From: Dermacentor variabilis | Lineage: Eukaryota > Arthropoda > Arachnida > Ixodida > Ixodidae | Reading direction: 5' to 3' | Assembly (NCBI RefSeq): GCF_050947875.1 | Contig: NC_134576.1 | Coordinates: forward strand, 53,754,255-53,818,254 | DNA: 64,000 nt | Part shown: positions 45,345 through 56,465 of the stretch, piece after piece | Position numbering within the stretch: the first letter of the stretch is position 1 | How the letters are laid out: the number at the start of each line of letters is the position of its first letter | The notes under the pieces: model-generated | Told to the model about the DNA's origin: nothing | The model's input: only the letters and a program-made list of their open reading frames with translations | The model's database searches: none | Program-made: the position numbers and the translations under genes

Positions 45345-45778
45345 AATCCTTACCAACTAGCGCAGCCTTCTGTCGTTCTAAGCTAACAATTAATTTCCTT
45401 ACCAATCTTGTTTTCTTTTGCTTTCGTATAATTTCCAATGGAATTTAGCATTACAAATACTCAAGGGTTACGCTGCTTTCTACAAGCATTCAGAGGACAG
45501 TGTCCCTTATTAATGAATCGCTTGACCTCCCGAGAAAACCAAAGCTTATCACTACGTCTTTTTTTTTTTTGCAGGCAAATGTTTACATGGAATATGTGTG
45601 TGAGCCAACTGCTCCTGTGGGGAGCAATATGTATCCCATAAGGCATTACAATCTGCGGATGGAGTTAAGTGCCTGAAATCCTGCAGAAATATCGCAAGCT
45701 CATTAGATAACCAAACACAATTGCCTTTCTCAAAAAAACATACCTTCCTTGGGTGATAATGTACACACGAGAAGGGGA
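45345..45778. other. No supported gene
   Basis: The first 40 bp belong to the repeat shared with 32,182. The rest has only short overlapping frames and a T run at 45,561-45,571. I see nothing assignable. Confidence 0.4.
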
Positions 45779-46824
45779 CGATCTGAACATCCTGCAATTA
45801 ACAGCGCAAAATGTAGGCAAGAGACGAGACAAGAAGACACCACAAGCGCTGACTTTCAACAACGTTTATTCTGAAACAAACACGGCTTCTTATAGCCATT
45901 GCCCACACGGGTCGCAGTCACGTGATCGCACATCATGTGAAACATGCGCTTTTCCTTTTTTGCACTCAAGATAGTGGTTGCACGTGCAAAATCTCAAGTT
46001 CTTTTTTGTCGGTAACAAGCACGGCGTGCTAACGCATTGGTCACGAAGTCTGGTAATCTCGGCTGCCTCAATTATCTCCCGGACCAGCTGGTCATTGTGT
46101 TTCTTCAGCACTTTACAGCGTCTGAATTCTGTGGCGCAATCTTTTGAGGGGCAATCCCTGACATGTATGCCCAGATTCCTGTTAGCCTGCTCGACGCTAA
46201 CTTTGTGTTCCTTTAGTCTTTCATTTGTGCATCTAGAAGTTTGCCCTAAATACCTTTTTCCACATTTCAGAGGTATTGAATACACCACCGCTTCTGTGCA
46301 CTCCACAAAACGATTCTGGTGATTAATCGTGCACCCTTCCTGGTTTATCGGCTGTTCAGCATTGACGCGTCGGCTGAGGCTTTTTAGTTTTTTCGGGGCA
46401 GTAAGCACTACATTAACTCCAGCTTTGCGCCCAATCTTTTTCAAGCGGTGAGATAAGTTGTGCACGTATGGCAGGGCCACGTGCACATAATAATTGAGGC
46501 AGCCGAGATTACCAGACTTCGTGGCCAATGCGTTAGCACGCCGTCCTTGTTACTGACAAAAAGAAAGAACTTGAGCTTTTGCACGTGCAACCACTATCTT
46601 GAGTGCAAAAAAGAAAAAAGTACATGTTTCACATGATGTGCGATCCCGTGACTGCGACACGTGTGGGCAATGGCTATAAGAAGCCGTGTTTGTTTCAGAA
46701 TAAACGTTGTTGAAAGTCAGCGCTTGTGGTGTCTTCTTGTCTCATCTCTTGTCTACATTTTGCGTTGTTAATAGCAGGATGGAAAACCAACAAGCCCAAG
46801 CTGCTATTCTAGCGATCTGAACAT
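45779..46824. mobile_element. Penelope-like element, two head-to-head truncated copies in one 12-bp TSD
   Basis: CGATCTGAACAT occurs at 45,779-45,790 and 46,813-46,824, bracketing the pair. The longer copy runs leftward (minus strand) and ends near 45,788. The shorter copy runs rightward (about 46,490-46,781). Their 3' ends (GAATAAACGTTGTTGAAAGT, CTTGTGGTGTCTTCTTGTC) face outward, giving inverted arms of about 285 bp. Such inverted partial copies are characteristic of Penelope-like elements. Only the linker and GIY-YIG region is present and no reverse transcriptase, so it is not autonomous. Confidence 0.9.
45890..46528 (-). pseudogene. Penelope-like GIY-YIG endonuclease domain, fragment
   Basis: From the inversion junction (about 46,490) the minus strand reads YVHNLSHRLKKIGRKAGVN, the linker after the reverse transcriptase. 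The GIY-YIG core follows: VVYSIPLKCGKRYLGQTSR, then LKEHKVSVE, with GIHVRDC and CATEFRRCKVL downstream. The usual YIG reads YLG here. The end CNHYLECKKGKAHVSHDVRS belongs to the 3' end also present in the inverted copy. The first 14 residues of the frame are fused from the opposite copy. The nuclease would nick target DNA, but without the polymerase this copy is a relic. Confidence 0.85.
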
Positions 46825-47984
46825 GCTCTACAATACAGTCGTCGTCACTAATACCGCAAAATACGGCGTTGCCAGACACAAGCAATGGCTGGTTTTTAAA
46901 AAAAGCGGATCTAAGACAGAAGAGCTATTCGGACAACACCTATTGTTACACTGGCAGTTTCGGTTTCGAAACCGTAACTGACTCGCTCTCAGGGGGCAGT
47001 GACGTAGCGACGCAGAGCCTATTTAAGGCGGCGCACTTCCATCTCAGTGTTGCCAGGTTTGCTAACATATTGCAAAATCTGCCTACAGAAACAAAAATTT
47101 TGCATCCACTTGGGCGAGTTGGCTATGTGGCTATGATCAGGCTACTGAAAACCTGTGACTTGGCTGTGTTTGTGCTATAAGTACCACCCTAATCTACGCT
47201 CTAGAGGTGGCTCTCATCGAGTAGAAACAAATTTCAAAGGCTATGTTTTAGCTGGCTGAGCCGGCAGTGCGACCGCTTGTGTGTGCGTGCGTGCGTGAAA
47301 TGCCCTCGCGCCCTTCACCCTGTGCCGCTGGCTTTGATCTCTGATGCGCTTAAATTTACATCGTGCTTCACCGTGCTAACATTTGTGTTAGCAACATAGT
47401 CTCTGTTTATTGCTTTCATTCATTGGACACCTGGTCCCCGGGCATCGGGATGATCCGGGGAGTAGAGGGTGTTTCAAAGGAAACTGTATTAACATGGCTA
47501 TGCACAGAAAGGGAGAGCATTGAAACAAGGTAAGGCGATCGTGGCGCCGGCGTCACAGATTAGCCGGCATGAAAGGGTAGATTACTCGCTCCAGTGTGTT
47601 CATGGCCATGGCTTCTGGGCGAAAACTGCTCCACGTTTCTCACGGTAGGCCTTTTTTTACAGTCATTTGCCTTTTACTGGGAGATTAATTTTTGTTCGCG
47701 TTTACGTTCGAGATTCAATTCGATAGGTTGGACTTAAGGTCGGATCCTCCTCGCAGAGGAGTATGGAACCATAGGGAAGTGGGCCAAGTATGCGAGCAGC
47801 TATAAAAATGAATGAGAGCAAGACCCCGAGTTCAAAGGTGGCTCCTGGCGGTTTGCCCCTAACGCCACGGATGGAGGTGCGCACTGCGTTATTATCAAAG
47901 CATGTTTACCACGATGACTTCAGTGCACCACGTCACATGAACATCACACACCGTGTTAGCTTAGCAAGCGAGGCGTCGCGCTGC
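46825..47984. other. Unassigned DNA with one 103-codon frame
   Basis: A plus-strand frame (46,869-47,180) has no recognisable motif. A GTGTGTGCGTGCGTGCGTG run occurs at 47,279-47,297. The segment 47,790-48,098 has an open frame that runs into a known repeat, so it is not trusted. Nothing else can be assigned. Confidence 0.4.
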
Positions 47985-48175
47985 TGGCTTGAGGACGCAG
48001 GTTCCACTGCCGGCCACGGCGGCCGCATTTCGTTGAAGGCGAAATGCAGGAATCGCCGTGTACCTAAATTTATCCGCGCGTTAAAGAAACCCAGGTAGTC
48101 AAAATTAATTCAGAGACCCCCGATGCAGCATGCCTCATTGTTCTGCCACGTAAAACCCCAGCAATTGTTATTATG
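47985..48175 (+). repeat. Common tick short repeat, tRNA-related
   Basis: GAGGACGCAGGTTCCACTGC, then GGCGGCCGCATTTCG, GGCGAAATGCAGGAA, GTCAAAATTAAT and GCCACGTAAAACCCCAGCAA follow each other, as in a repeat that I know from many tick sequences. The first part resembles a decayed B-box. A fragment of the 3' half, with TTTGGCACGTAAAACACCAC, occurs again at 63,650-63,705. Confidence 0.7.
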
Positions 48176-48479
48176 AGCACATGAACATGGTATGCTTTGT
48201 TACAGTAACCGGCTTAGCAGGATTGTCACTCTTACCAATTAGTCGTTTACCTTTGGTCTTTGTGCGCCGTTTTCTTTTACCATTTCGAGCGAGCTATGTT
48301 CGGGACGTGCTCATCACCGAAAACGAGTGCACGCTTAGTGCCACTTTGCGCAGTAATCTCTTGAAGCTTCGCTTAGACTGATTCAGACAGTGAGCGGCAT
48401 GTGGCCTCTCTGACTTACTTTAACGCATGTTCTTGTCGTGCTAGAGGCCTAAGGGGCGCCTGATGTAAATATAAACTAT

Positions 48480-48985
48480 ATAGAGTGTGTCCCAGCTAAT
48501 CCGGGCCAAGCTAACTGAAAAGAGAGAGAGAACAAGATAGGACGATGAGACAAAGTGTGTATTGAACAAACTGGCGACTTTCTCGGTTACCATTCCGCAC
48601 GTAATTAGACAAAATGACATTCCTAATTACTTGCGCTAGAACCTAAGATCTCAAGTTAGGGTGTGCATAATATTCGAAGACCACATGCCGAATTGTTTCG
48701 AGTACGCAACTTAAGCTTTCCACTTTCCACTGTCAGAGCGCAGAGTGCGAACAAGCGTTCTTCTCGGTGCACTACATGGTGACGGCGATAAAGTGACAAG
48801 ACAGGATGCAAATGTTAGTTGCTGCCACGAACAAGCATCCGCACGACACTATTGTAAGCGTCGTGCGTTTGCAACGTAGGTAGGACATTACACAATAGAC
48901 TAAAAAGAGCTTGGTAGCAAAGCCCACCACCCGGTTCCAAAGGAGACGCTCATAGCATCCAGCCAGCAATCCATCCGAGAGACAC
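48480..48985 (+). repeat. Dispersed repeat fragments
   Basis: GAGTGTGTCCCAGCTAATCC at 48,484 resembles a frequent tick repeat terminus (GGTGTCCCAGCTAAC). The segment 48,876-48,985 is the second copy of the 44,460 repeat, ending in GCATCCAGCCAGCAATCC. The DNA between holds no supported gene. Confidence 0.5.
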
Positions 48986-50228
48986 GGACATGCACTCAAT
49001 ACGCCCAATTTTAGGTAATAAAGGAATCCACAAGAGAGGAACATTCACAAGTTTGCGCAACGAGGTCGCAAAAAAAAAACAGTCTTGGTCCGGTTTAGCG
49101 TGGACGTACCGTATAAGATTGAGGTCCACCCTAGGTGAACAGCGCACCTTGTGCTAAACGTGCTAAACTGCTACAATTACTTCTGCTCTCTTTTGTGCTT
49201 GGCTACATTTGAGCTACAATTTCTCCAGCTATGGGCTACGCCGCCTCGTTCAACCTGGCAACAGTGCTTTCAATAAACGCACTCTCTGCCTCAGTAGAGT
49301 GTACTACATTTGGGGAGTGGCTCCAACGAGGGCTCCGCACTGAGGCATTTTTTATTGAAAATTCATATGACGCCCCCGTCGCCTTCTTCTGAACACCACG
49401 CCCCCGCGCGCGCGAGGGGCGCCGGCGGGCAGCGTCAGAGCGTGCCGAACAGAAGCACGGCTGTGGTCGAACGCAGCGTTGCAGATGCGTTCGAGGATGC
49501 CGTGCCTGCCAGTAAGTCAGATCAATCGCGTTTGTAGTTTGCGTTTCTTTTAAACCTTATGTGCGTGTTTCACTGTGGCATGAGATAACGAAATGCAGAG
49601 CTCATATTCCGAAGAAATGGGGATCATGTACATTTATGGCTTGAGGTACAAGAATAAATGAACTGTGCGGCATAATTAGGTGTAAAATAAAAATTGGTAA
49701 ATCTTTGTTTTCTTCCTTTTCCAAAGCGAACTATTGGATGCTGACAAAATTTTTCAGATGCCCTAATACCGGCAGATCGAAAGACCAAAAATTGACGAAA
49801 AAAAAAACAAGCGCGACGGTTTGTCGAGCAGACGACGGCGGGTCGAGCAGACGACAGCTCCGCGCCGCCGTAACCACCGTCGGTAGGCACAGTTTATAAA
49901 GCTTTTTTAGCGTTTAAAGGATCTATAAAGCGTTTATAAAGGATCTATAAACGGTGGTCGGTAGGCGTGGTTCCGCCGGGCCGCCGGGGTACCGGATTGG
50001 CGGGAAGGTCAGAAGAAGGACGGGCTTGAAGAAGGCGACGGCGGCGCCACCGCAAATTTCAACGTTTTTTGATTCACTCTCGCCGCTTTCCGTGGCCTCC
50101 GTTGGACCCACTCCCCCATTCTTGTGCACTCTAGCCGCAGCCCCTGTCTGCGTCTCCGCGTCTCTTTATTCAGGCAGCCGTCCCGGCGTGCCAACGTGCC
50201 CGGCTTGTTATCCATGGCGGCCACTACG
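48986..50228. other. Unassigned CpG-rich DNA, possible decayed LTR at right end
   Basis: Only short overlapping frames are seen. At 49,905-49,955 AGGATCTATAAA and GCGTTTATAAA repeat in a small tandem cluster. The part immediately left of 50,229 could be an LTR, because the sequence after it looks like the primer-binding region of a Gypsy element, but no matching 3' LTR is found. Confidence 0.35.
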
Positions 50229-50792
50229 ACGTAACATTTTGGTGACCAGGATAAACCCTTCCGTACGTACTACGACGCTTTGAAGATTCCTTATAAACCG
50301 TTTAGCCGCCGAGGAATCCAGATTGTGCCCGGACGCTACTAGCGTTGGTACATGCGCCATGTCCTGCTGAGCAGCGCGTTCCGTCGCCCTTCCGAGAAAC
50401 ATTTTGGCGACGAGGATGATCCACGTACATCGCGCTTACCTGTAAGTTGCGCCTGCCAACTGTATTCTTTACGGCATCTTTCACTTTGCCTGCCCTTATT
50501 TCAAGCAGCATTTCTGTACTTTCCGCGACTGCATGATTCCTGCTTGCTACTCCTGCAACCCCATCGTCCACATCTGCTGCCCTTTCTACAGGCAGCATTT
50601 CCGCACTTTCTGCCTCTTAACACGTCTTTGATGTCACCTGTGTCCCCTTCGACGCTACTGCGGCGTCTTCGTCGCGTCTGACCTTGCCCTTCGGCCCAGC
50701 CTTTTACTGCTCAGCATGAACGCGGCAATCCCCCCCACCTTGCCATGCCCCGTCGTAGCGGGGCAAGACTGACTTGGCTATAATGGCGACGT

Positions 50793-51345
50793 GTGTTGCA
50801 GGCATACGTCGACGCCACCGTCAAGACCGCTACGCCGGAATACAAGAAAGCGTTCCACCTCAACGCGCTGAGGGTCGAAACGCAGACTGAAAGGCAGACT
50901 GAGACGCAGACGAAAGGACAGGGGACTCAGGGGCGGTTGACGTTTACGAAGTGGCGCTTCAAATGCTTGAAAAGCACAATTCTGCGGAAGAATAATTTTG
51001 CAGGCGCCTCCATTTCAAGCGCAGATTATCAAGTCCGGCGTAGGCGACTACAGAATTCATCCAAGACGTTCAACGGCTCGCCAAATCCTGCAAGGTTGGC
51101 ACCGCTACCCACCTCATGGTCCAAGGCAGATCGTTTGCGGCTTGCAGTCGCAACAACTTCACCGCCGGTTCATTCAACTAGGCGAGTACTTTACCGTCAA
51201 AAGAGCACTGGAAATTGCGCAGGAAGAGGAACGCACTGATAAAATAATTCAGAAGCTCAGCGTTCTACACGCAAATGCCGTTTCACAGCGTCGTCAGCCA
51301 CAACATGGCGGCCGCGACCAGTCTCCCTTCCTCGGGACCTTCTAG
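50793..51345 (+). pseudogene. Gypsy gag capsid region, decayed
   Basis: The start reads YVDATVKTATPEYKKAFHL in one frame. Later, in another frame, PRQIVCGLQSQQLHRRFIQL and FTVKRALEIAQEEERTDKII (51,110-51,240) correspond to the end of a Gypsy-type capsid (family pattern ...GL.s..lr.rLl....lt..ka...A...E). There is at least one frameshift. It would form the virus-like particle in an active element. Confidence 0.7.
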
Positions 51346-51552
51346 GTGGCGGTTACCTTCCCGGCCCGACTGCAGTTGAAGATGGCGGTCATCACCGCCC
51401 CGTCCAGTCCAAGTTGACGGTTATCCTCATCGCGGCCATTGGACCGACGTCCCCGCCCTTGATCGCGCCGAGATGGCGGACGCCGAGAGCGAGGAAGTGG
51501 GCCACCCCGTCCGGGATGGAGGCAACCGGGCGCCTGCTCTGCCTCCGCGCCA

Positions 51553-51890
51553 TTGGCTGAGCGTGGCGGCTGTTTCCGCTGCGGCTCGCCGCAGCACTGG
51601 GCGAATTTTCCGATTTGTCGTGCCCGCTCCGAATTCCGCCAGACATGTGGAAGGAAAGGACATTTCTTCCAAATGTGCTGTTCATCGGAAAGTACATCGG
51701 AACCAGTGAACGAGCTTGAAATGCAAGAGAATACGACTATAAACACAGCGACCATTCTACACATTGACGCTGTCGGCGCCCTGTCGCTTATGCGTGTTCC
51801 CGTAAAGGTGAACAACGTGACGTAGCAGTTGATGGATGACACCGGAGTGGTTCTGTCGCTGATGAGTCTTCAGGACTACAACAGGCACTT
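51553..51890 (+). pseudogene. Gypsy gag zinc knuckles and protease start, broken
   Basis: CFRCGSPQHWANFPIC and TCGRKGHFFQMC (51,571-51,680) are two adjacent CCHC-type knuckles. The second lacks its first cysteine. After an acidic linker, VNNVT is followed by a TAG at 51,823-51,825, and the same frame then continues QLMDDTGVVLSLMSLQDY. The DTG triad (51,838-51,846) is the aspartic protease active site. The stop makes the protease unreachable by normal translation. Confidence 0.75.
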
Positions 51891-52577
51891 TTCACATATC
51901 CGCCTGCTTCAATCCCATGTAATCATCCAGAACTTCTCGTATAATTAGTCAACAATTTGGGATTTTTCTCCACAGCCGTCAAGTACCAAGATATGTCAGC
52001 TACCCTTAACTGTCACGTGACAACTCGGTTCATCACTTCTGAGACTCGGCGCTAATAAGGCATTGACGGTAGTGATCGATCGAGCGACTTTGTCGTGTCT
52101 GCAAGCCTCATCTTCACCACCGGACTTCGACACAGGTTTACCGCTTCATGGAATATCATCCGGCTTCCATGAACTTCCACGGTGCAGCGGACTTTGACAG
52201 TGCACGGCAGCCCAATGCCTATTCGACGTCACCACCAGCAAGAGTGAACCAGTGTAGAGTGCTGGGACAATCTACCCCAGTTAAAGCGTCGCGACGGCAA
52301 GCTCCACGGAGAACCCAGGTGGACAGTACATCACCGGTAAGTTAGCATGTTCAGCGCATTCCTACCAGGTTTTTCTGAAGTCGCACGCATGCTAAGGCAT
52401 ATAACCCTCTTGCAAATTCTTTTGTACATGACGGATACAGCAGTTACTTCAAATATGCCTTCAGTGAATTCCGCATTTCAGTGCAGTTCTCATTCGGGAG
52501 CAAGTTCTTATACAACTCGTAAAGTAGCTCGAATGGGTGTCTCAATTCAGCCGTAAGGCAATCTAGCCAGGCACCAT

Positions 52578-52941
52578 TACTTATGCTGACAGACGAGCCC
52601 AGTCAAAATGCTGCGCTCGCAGCGTCGACTGCTGAGCGTTTCATAGGATCTGAGGATTCTATTCAGGCACCAGTTTTTCATCCCGCTGTAATGCGTTGAC
52701 AAGATGTTGTTTCGCCTGATAGGCGTGTATCTGAACCTAGTGTTTCAACGCCTTCACAACTAATGTCTGGCGTACCCAGTGCGCATTATTTCTCGAAAAC
52801 ACCTAAAGCTCATGTCTCCGAGCCTTCGTGCTCGCATGCAGTTAAGTCATCGCTCCCAGCTGTGCCTGAGGAGTGTGTCAGTGTTCATGTACCGCAATTG
52901 CCTCGACGGCCAAAAGGCGGCGCCAGAAACCGCACCACTTA
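52578..52941 (+). pseudogene. Unidentified Ser/Pro-rich pseudo-ORF
   Basis: One frame runs DEPSQNAALAASTAERFIG, SEDSIQAPVFHPAVMR, a TGA at 52,698-52,700, then QDVVSPDRRVSEPSVSTPSQ onward to VPQLPRRPKGGARNRTT and TAA (52,939-52,941). Coherent composition across the stop suggests a former coding C-terminus, perhaps of a retroelement. I cannot name it. Confidence 0.35.
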
Positions 52942-53872
52942 AAATATTTTGTTACATGATGTCTAACGTGTTCGTATTTCATGACATTATTCGCCGTTTT
53001 ATGTAGCATACCTGAACAGGTGTCCATATATTTGACTTGCGTGCTTCAGTGCATGAAACGACGTTTTGTTAACAAGTTAACTGGAATGCCGTTGCGCTTC
53101 TCCGCAAAGCTCGGGAATTTATATATCGAAACCCGTGTCATCTTGAAAATTCGTTCCAAGTGGATCCGCCTTGCGAACTCCACGGCTAGAATTTGTAAAT
53201 TGCAATATGGGCCATAATGTAGTTCTGAACTTAATTAGCGAATTTTTCAAAGATTAGTCGATTTTGCATATCAAATCTTTGTGCATGTCCACCCCTTCGA
53301 GTAAACCAGCTCATGAACTACAATTGTAAGTCTGCCACAGACAACTTTAAAAATTGTTTGAAAGTGTTCGCTGAAACTCCCTGTATAATTCACGTGCGTT
53401 TCACACGCCCTTGATAAAACACTGAAGACTGTTTTTTTTTTTCAAGAACAAAAATGTACACAAAGCAACTTGAAAGGAGGTGAACATACAGCAACACATT
53501 TATTATCCAGGTGTAGGCTATCCATATCATTACAGATAATTCTTAGTTGGCTACCTCCTTCTCTTGAAAAAAATATAATAAACATTTTGCTATGTGTATA
53601 CTTACTTATACTCGTGTTGTGTTTTTGCATGGTGTTCACAGCGGAAATTAAAACAAATATTGAAGTTCGAGATACGGATGAGGAAGCCGCTGCTGGTGCT
53701 TCTCTTGCGCTTGTCCTCTTACTGTCGCGATTTTGACAAATAAAGCTGTGCCCGTCCGCACCTACAATGCTACAGAAAACTTTTACGCACAATAAAATTT
53801 CAACTGAAAAGATAAACGAAATTGAAAGTAAACCTAAAATGATGTGGGTAATAGAACTCTGGTAATGACATT
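52942..53872. other. No supported gene
   Basis: The segment 53,080-53,320 has the look of a dispersed repeat (GGAATGCCGTTGCGCTTCTC, GTTCCAAGTGGATCCGCCTT), but no second copy is present in the window. The remainder has only chance frames. Confidence 0.35.
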
Positions 53873-55387
53873 TTAGGGAAGCGGAGAGGAAGGGCGTTCT
53901 GCTTCGGCATCGGTGGGGGGGGGGGGTCGTCGATCTACCTCAACCTCGGAAAACTTCGGAGGGAGTTGTGGCCTCGGGGCCTCCACCCCCCGCCTCCGTA
54001 GTTGGCGCCTGTGCATTATGATGCCGCTGATTGTAAACTCGCTTTTGATTTTCTTGGGATGCGAACAGCCGCTTATGGGTATGCTGCCTTGCGTGGTAAG
54101 CATGAGCAATGGCGTCGCGGGCACAGTCGCTTCTCGAGGCACTAGCAAAGGAAAGTGAAGTGTCTAAGGGCAATTCCTGGAAGTCAGCGAAGAATATGTA
54201 GAACGCAAAAACACAGGCAGTTTCGGGGAGCGATGAATTGAAAGCGAGCGTGATGTAGGATAGTGCAATGTCCAGGTTGCGGTAATCGGGTGGAACGGAT
54301 GATTCTCCTGTTCAGCCCCTCAGTCAGGTTTCAGGATGGTACGACGTAGTAAGCTTGTTTGGTAGAGCAAGACATGCAGACAGCAACCTGTAGAATGTTC
54401 TGCCTTGTTGATGGCGTCGGCGGAGAATTTTCGGACAAATCGGACATCGCCGCGCCACCTCTAGGTCCCGCATCATACAGTTTTGCAAGTGGGAGACTCG
54501 TAGGAACGTCTGCAAAGTAGAGCGGCGGAACTGGGGCTGACGTGGCTAATGACATTGTCGTAATGGCGAACACAGGCGTTGCAAGTTTCGTGGAAGCGAC
54601 GAGGCGAACCGTTTCGCGGCGAAGTGGATGGATTCCAAAAGGTGTTCACGGGTGGAGACCTCCGATGACTACGGCTGTAACGGGAAACGTTCCTTCGAAG
54701 CTGGGAGGTGGCGGGTTTAACACCCTGTGGTGTGCGTGGTGAGCCGAATACCGGTGAAACGGTGATTACGTGCAGCTGTACTTTGCCTCTCTGTGTGGAG
54801 CGCATAATTAGACGCACAGCGAACTAGGCCTGTAAGTTATGGAAGTGGGGTCGGGACCTCCAACGACTACTGCTGCGACGGGCAACGTAACCAGTCAGGC
54901 TGCATCAGAAACGGATCGGCACGTCGTCAGTTGCGCGTCATTCAGATGGATTCTCATAACGGGGAGTAAAGAACGGACTGCGGTAAATCACGATCATAGA
55001 AGAAGTCATATTGGCGTTAGGCCGATTAAGAAAGCAGGCGTTCGTAATGACCTAGTTAGCGACTTCCTGGCCAAACACGTTCTGAAATGAACGATATTGT
55101 TGCGGTGAAATTGTCCCATGGCATCTTCTGGGGTCAGGCGGTATACGCAAGCTTCGAGTTCGCGATGCACCATGCGTAGAGTTTCGGCGGCTAGCAGCTG
55201 AGCACATTGATTGGAAAAGGTCGGAAAGCTTCTGCTTGAACAGCTCCCAGCTAGTGAGTTCCGCTTTATGTGTTTGAACCAAATACGTGGAGTTCCCTCC
55301 ATATGGAGAAAAACAATGTCTAGCATAATGTTTTGGTTCCCTTGCTGGCACGATTTTTTTTATTCTGAGCCATTCTTCCACGTCCAC
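53873..55387 (-). mobile_element. Ty3/Gypsy-type remnant, internally deleted (gag joined to integrase)
   Basis: On the minus strand: gag capsid DVEEWLRIKKIVPAREPKHY and ELTSWELFKQKLSDLFQS (55,220-55,387), a gag C-terminal region with VSRYSRSHRRSPPVN (about 54,640-54,720), then integrase pieces TSYHPET (54,324-54,345) and ARDAIAHAYHARQHTH with QENQKRVYNQRHHN (54,020-54,130). Protease, reverse transcriptase and RNase H are absent. The poly-G run at 53,914-53,926 is within its 3' part. It runs opposite to the Gypsy remnant at 50,229. Confidence 0.7.
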
Positions 55388-56313
55388 GCAATCGAGAGTG
55401 GAGAATCCGGCGGCGTCATGTTAACTCTTTTATTACCACGCCTATTCAATTGGATCATTGGTGATCAATGCTTTAGATCGCCAGTTTCGATATGTTGAAC
55501 TCTTTTCTGATCTACTAAAGACCATCCAGTAGTTAGTAAAGGCGCTGCACTTTCAGAATCAGTTTAAATTTTTGCGCTCCAGCGATGTGATTTTTCACAG
55601 ACCTTCTTGCGAACTAATATGCAAAATAGGTATGGCTCTCACCTTTTGGCGCTTTCAAGAAAAAAGCATGCCACCCAGGATGACGCCTTACTATCATCAA
55701 AATTCTGTAACGAAATGACTCCCAGCAAGTCAAGATTTAAATTATGTCGTCGGTTTTGCCGTCCGACAGTGCTGAGCGGTGGTAATTACCCGAAAATGAC
55801 ACCATCTCTTCTCTAGTGAGCTTTGGTTCGGAGTCGGAGTCGTTCTATAACGCCAAAGTGCAGCCGTGATGGTCCGCCGCATGTCCAACATGTGGACCTA
55901 GCAGTTTCAACCATTTTCCACGAGCTTCGGTAAGGCTTATCTCTCTAAATTCCAGCAAGGGACGCTGCTGGTGTCAGTGTGCAGTTACCTAAAGTCGCTC
56001 CCCTGGCGTCGTTCCGCGGGGCTTCGTTGCGAGGAAAGCGTCCTGCACGTAACTATTCTGCACCCGCACTTCAATTTACTGCTTATGAATCGAGTTATGA
56101 CTCACAACATGACAGCAAAGCAGATTCAAGCTGTGACGGCGATAATGTTTTGAGTATACATGGGCCATCCGCAGCTGTTCACCGGCGAGTTTATTTTAAG
56201 GCCTTGAACGGTCTCCTTCCTTATACTTGCTTATCTGACGATCTGTTCGCACGACCTGAGCGCTCTACTGATTATCTTCAGGGTGAATACTTCGTTTGGT
56301 AATGATGTGCTGC
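55388..56313. other. Unassigned DNA
   Basis: A 107-codon plus frame (55,979-56,302) contains AVHRRVYFKALNGLLPYTC but matches nothing that I know. A second frame at 55,607-55,816 is likewise unassigned. Either could be retroelement debris. Confidence 0.3.
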
Positions 56314-56465
56314 CATCGGCAGCAAATAAACTTCGGTTCACGTCAAAAAGGCCGCCCGTAGCACATCTCGGCCCAGCACTACGAATCAGCATCGGCAGCA
56401 AATAAACTTCGGTTCACGTCAAGAAGGCCGCCCGTAGCACATCTCGGCCCAGCACTACGAATCAG
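56314..56465. repeat. Tandem duplication of 76 bp
   Basis: CATCGGCAGCAAATAAACTT starts at 56,314 and again at 56,390. The two 76-bp copies differ at one visible base (AAAAAGG versus AAGAAGG). The near-identity indicates a recent event. Confidence 0.95.

Larger units (their letters stand above)
50229..51900 (+). mobile_element. Ty3/Gypsy-type LTR retrotransposon, gag-protease remnant
   Basis: A leader-like ACATTTTGGCGACGAGGATG (50,400-50,419) is typical of the region after a Gypsy 5' LTR. A diverged version, ACATTTTGGTGACCAGGATA, occurs 170 bp earlier. Gag fragments, zinc knuckles and a protease motif follow in order on the plus strand. No reverse transcriptase or integrase follows, and the element fades by about 52,000. 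It is not autonomous. Confidence 0.75.

Noticed and set aside
47790..48098. 102-codon ORF
   Set aside because: Its last third is the common tick repeat at 47,985.
51342..51842. 166-codon minus-strand ORF
   Set aside because: It is antisense to the Gypsy zinc-knuckle region.
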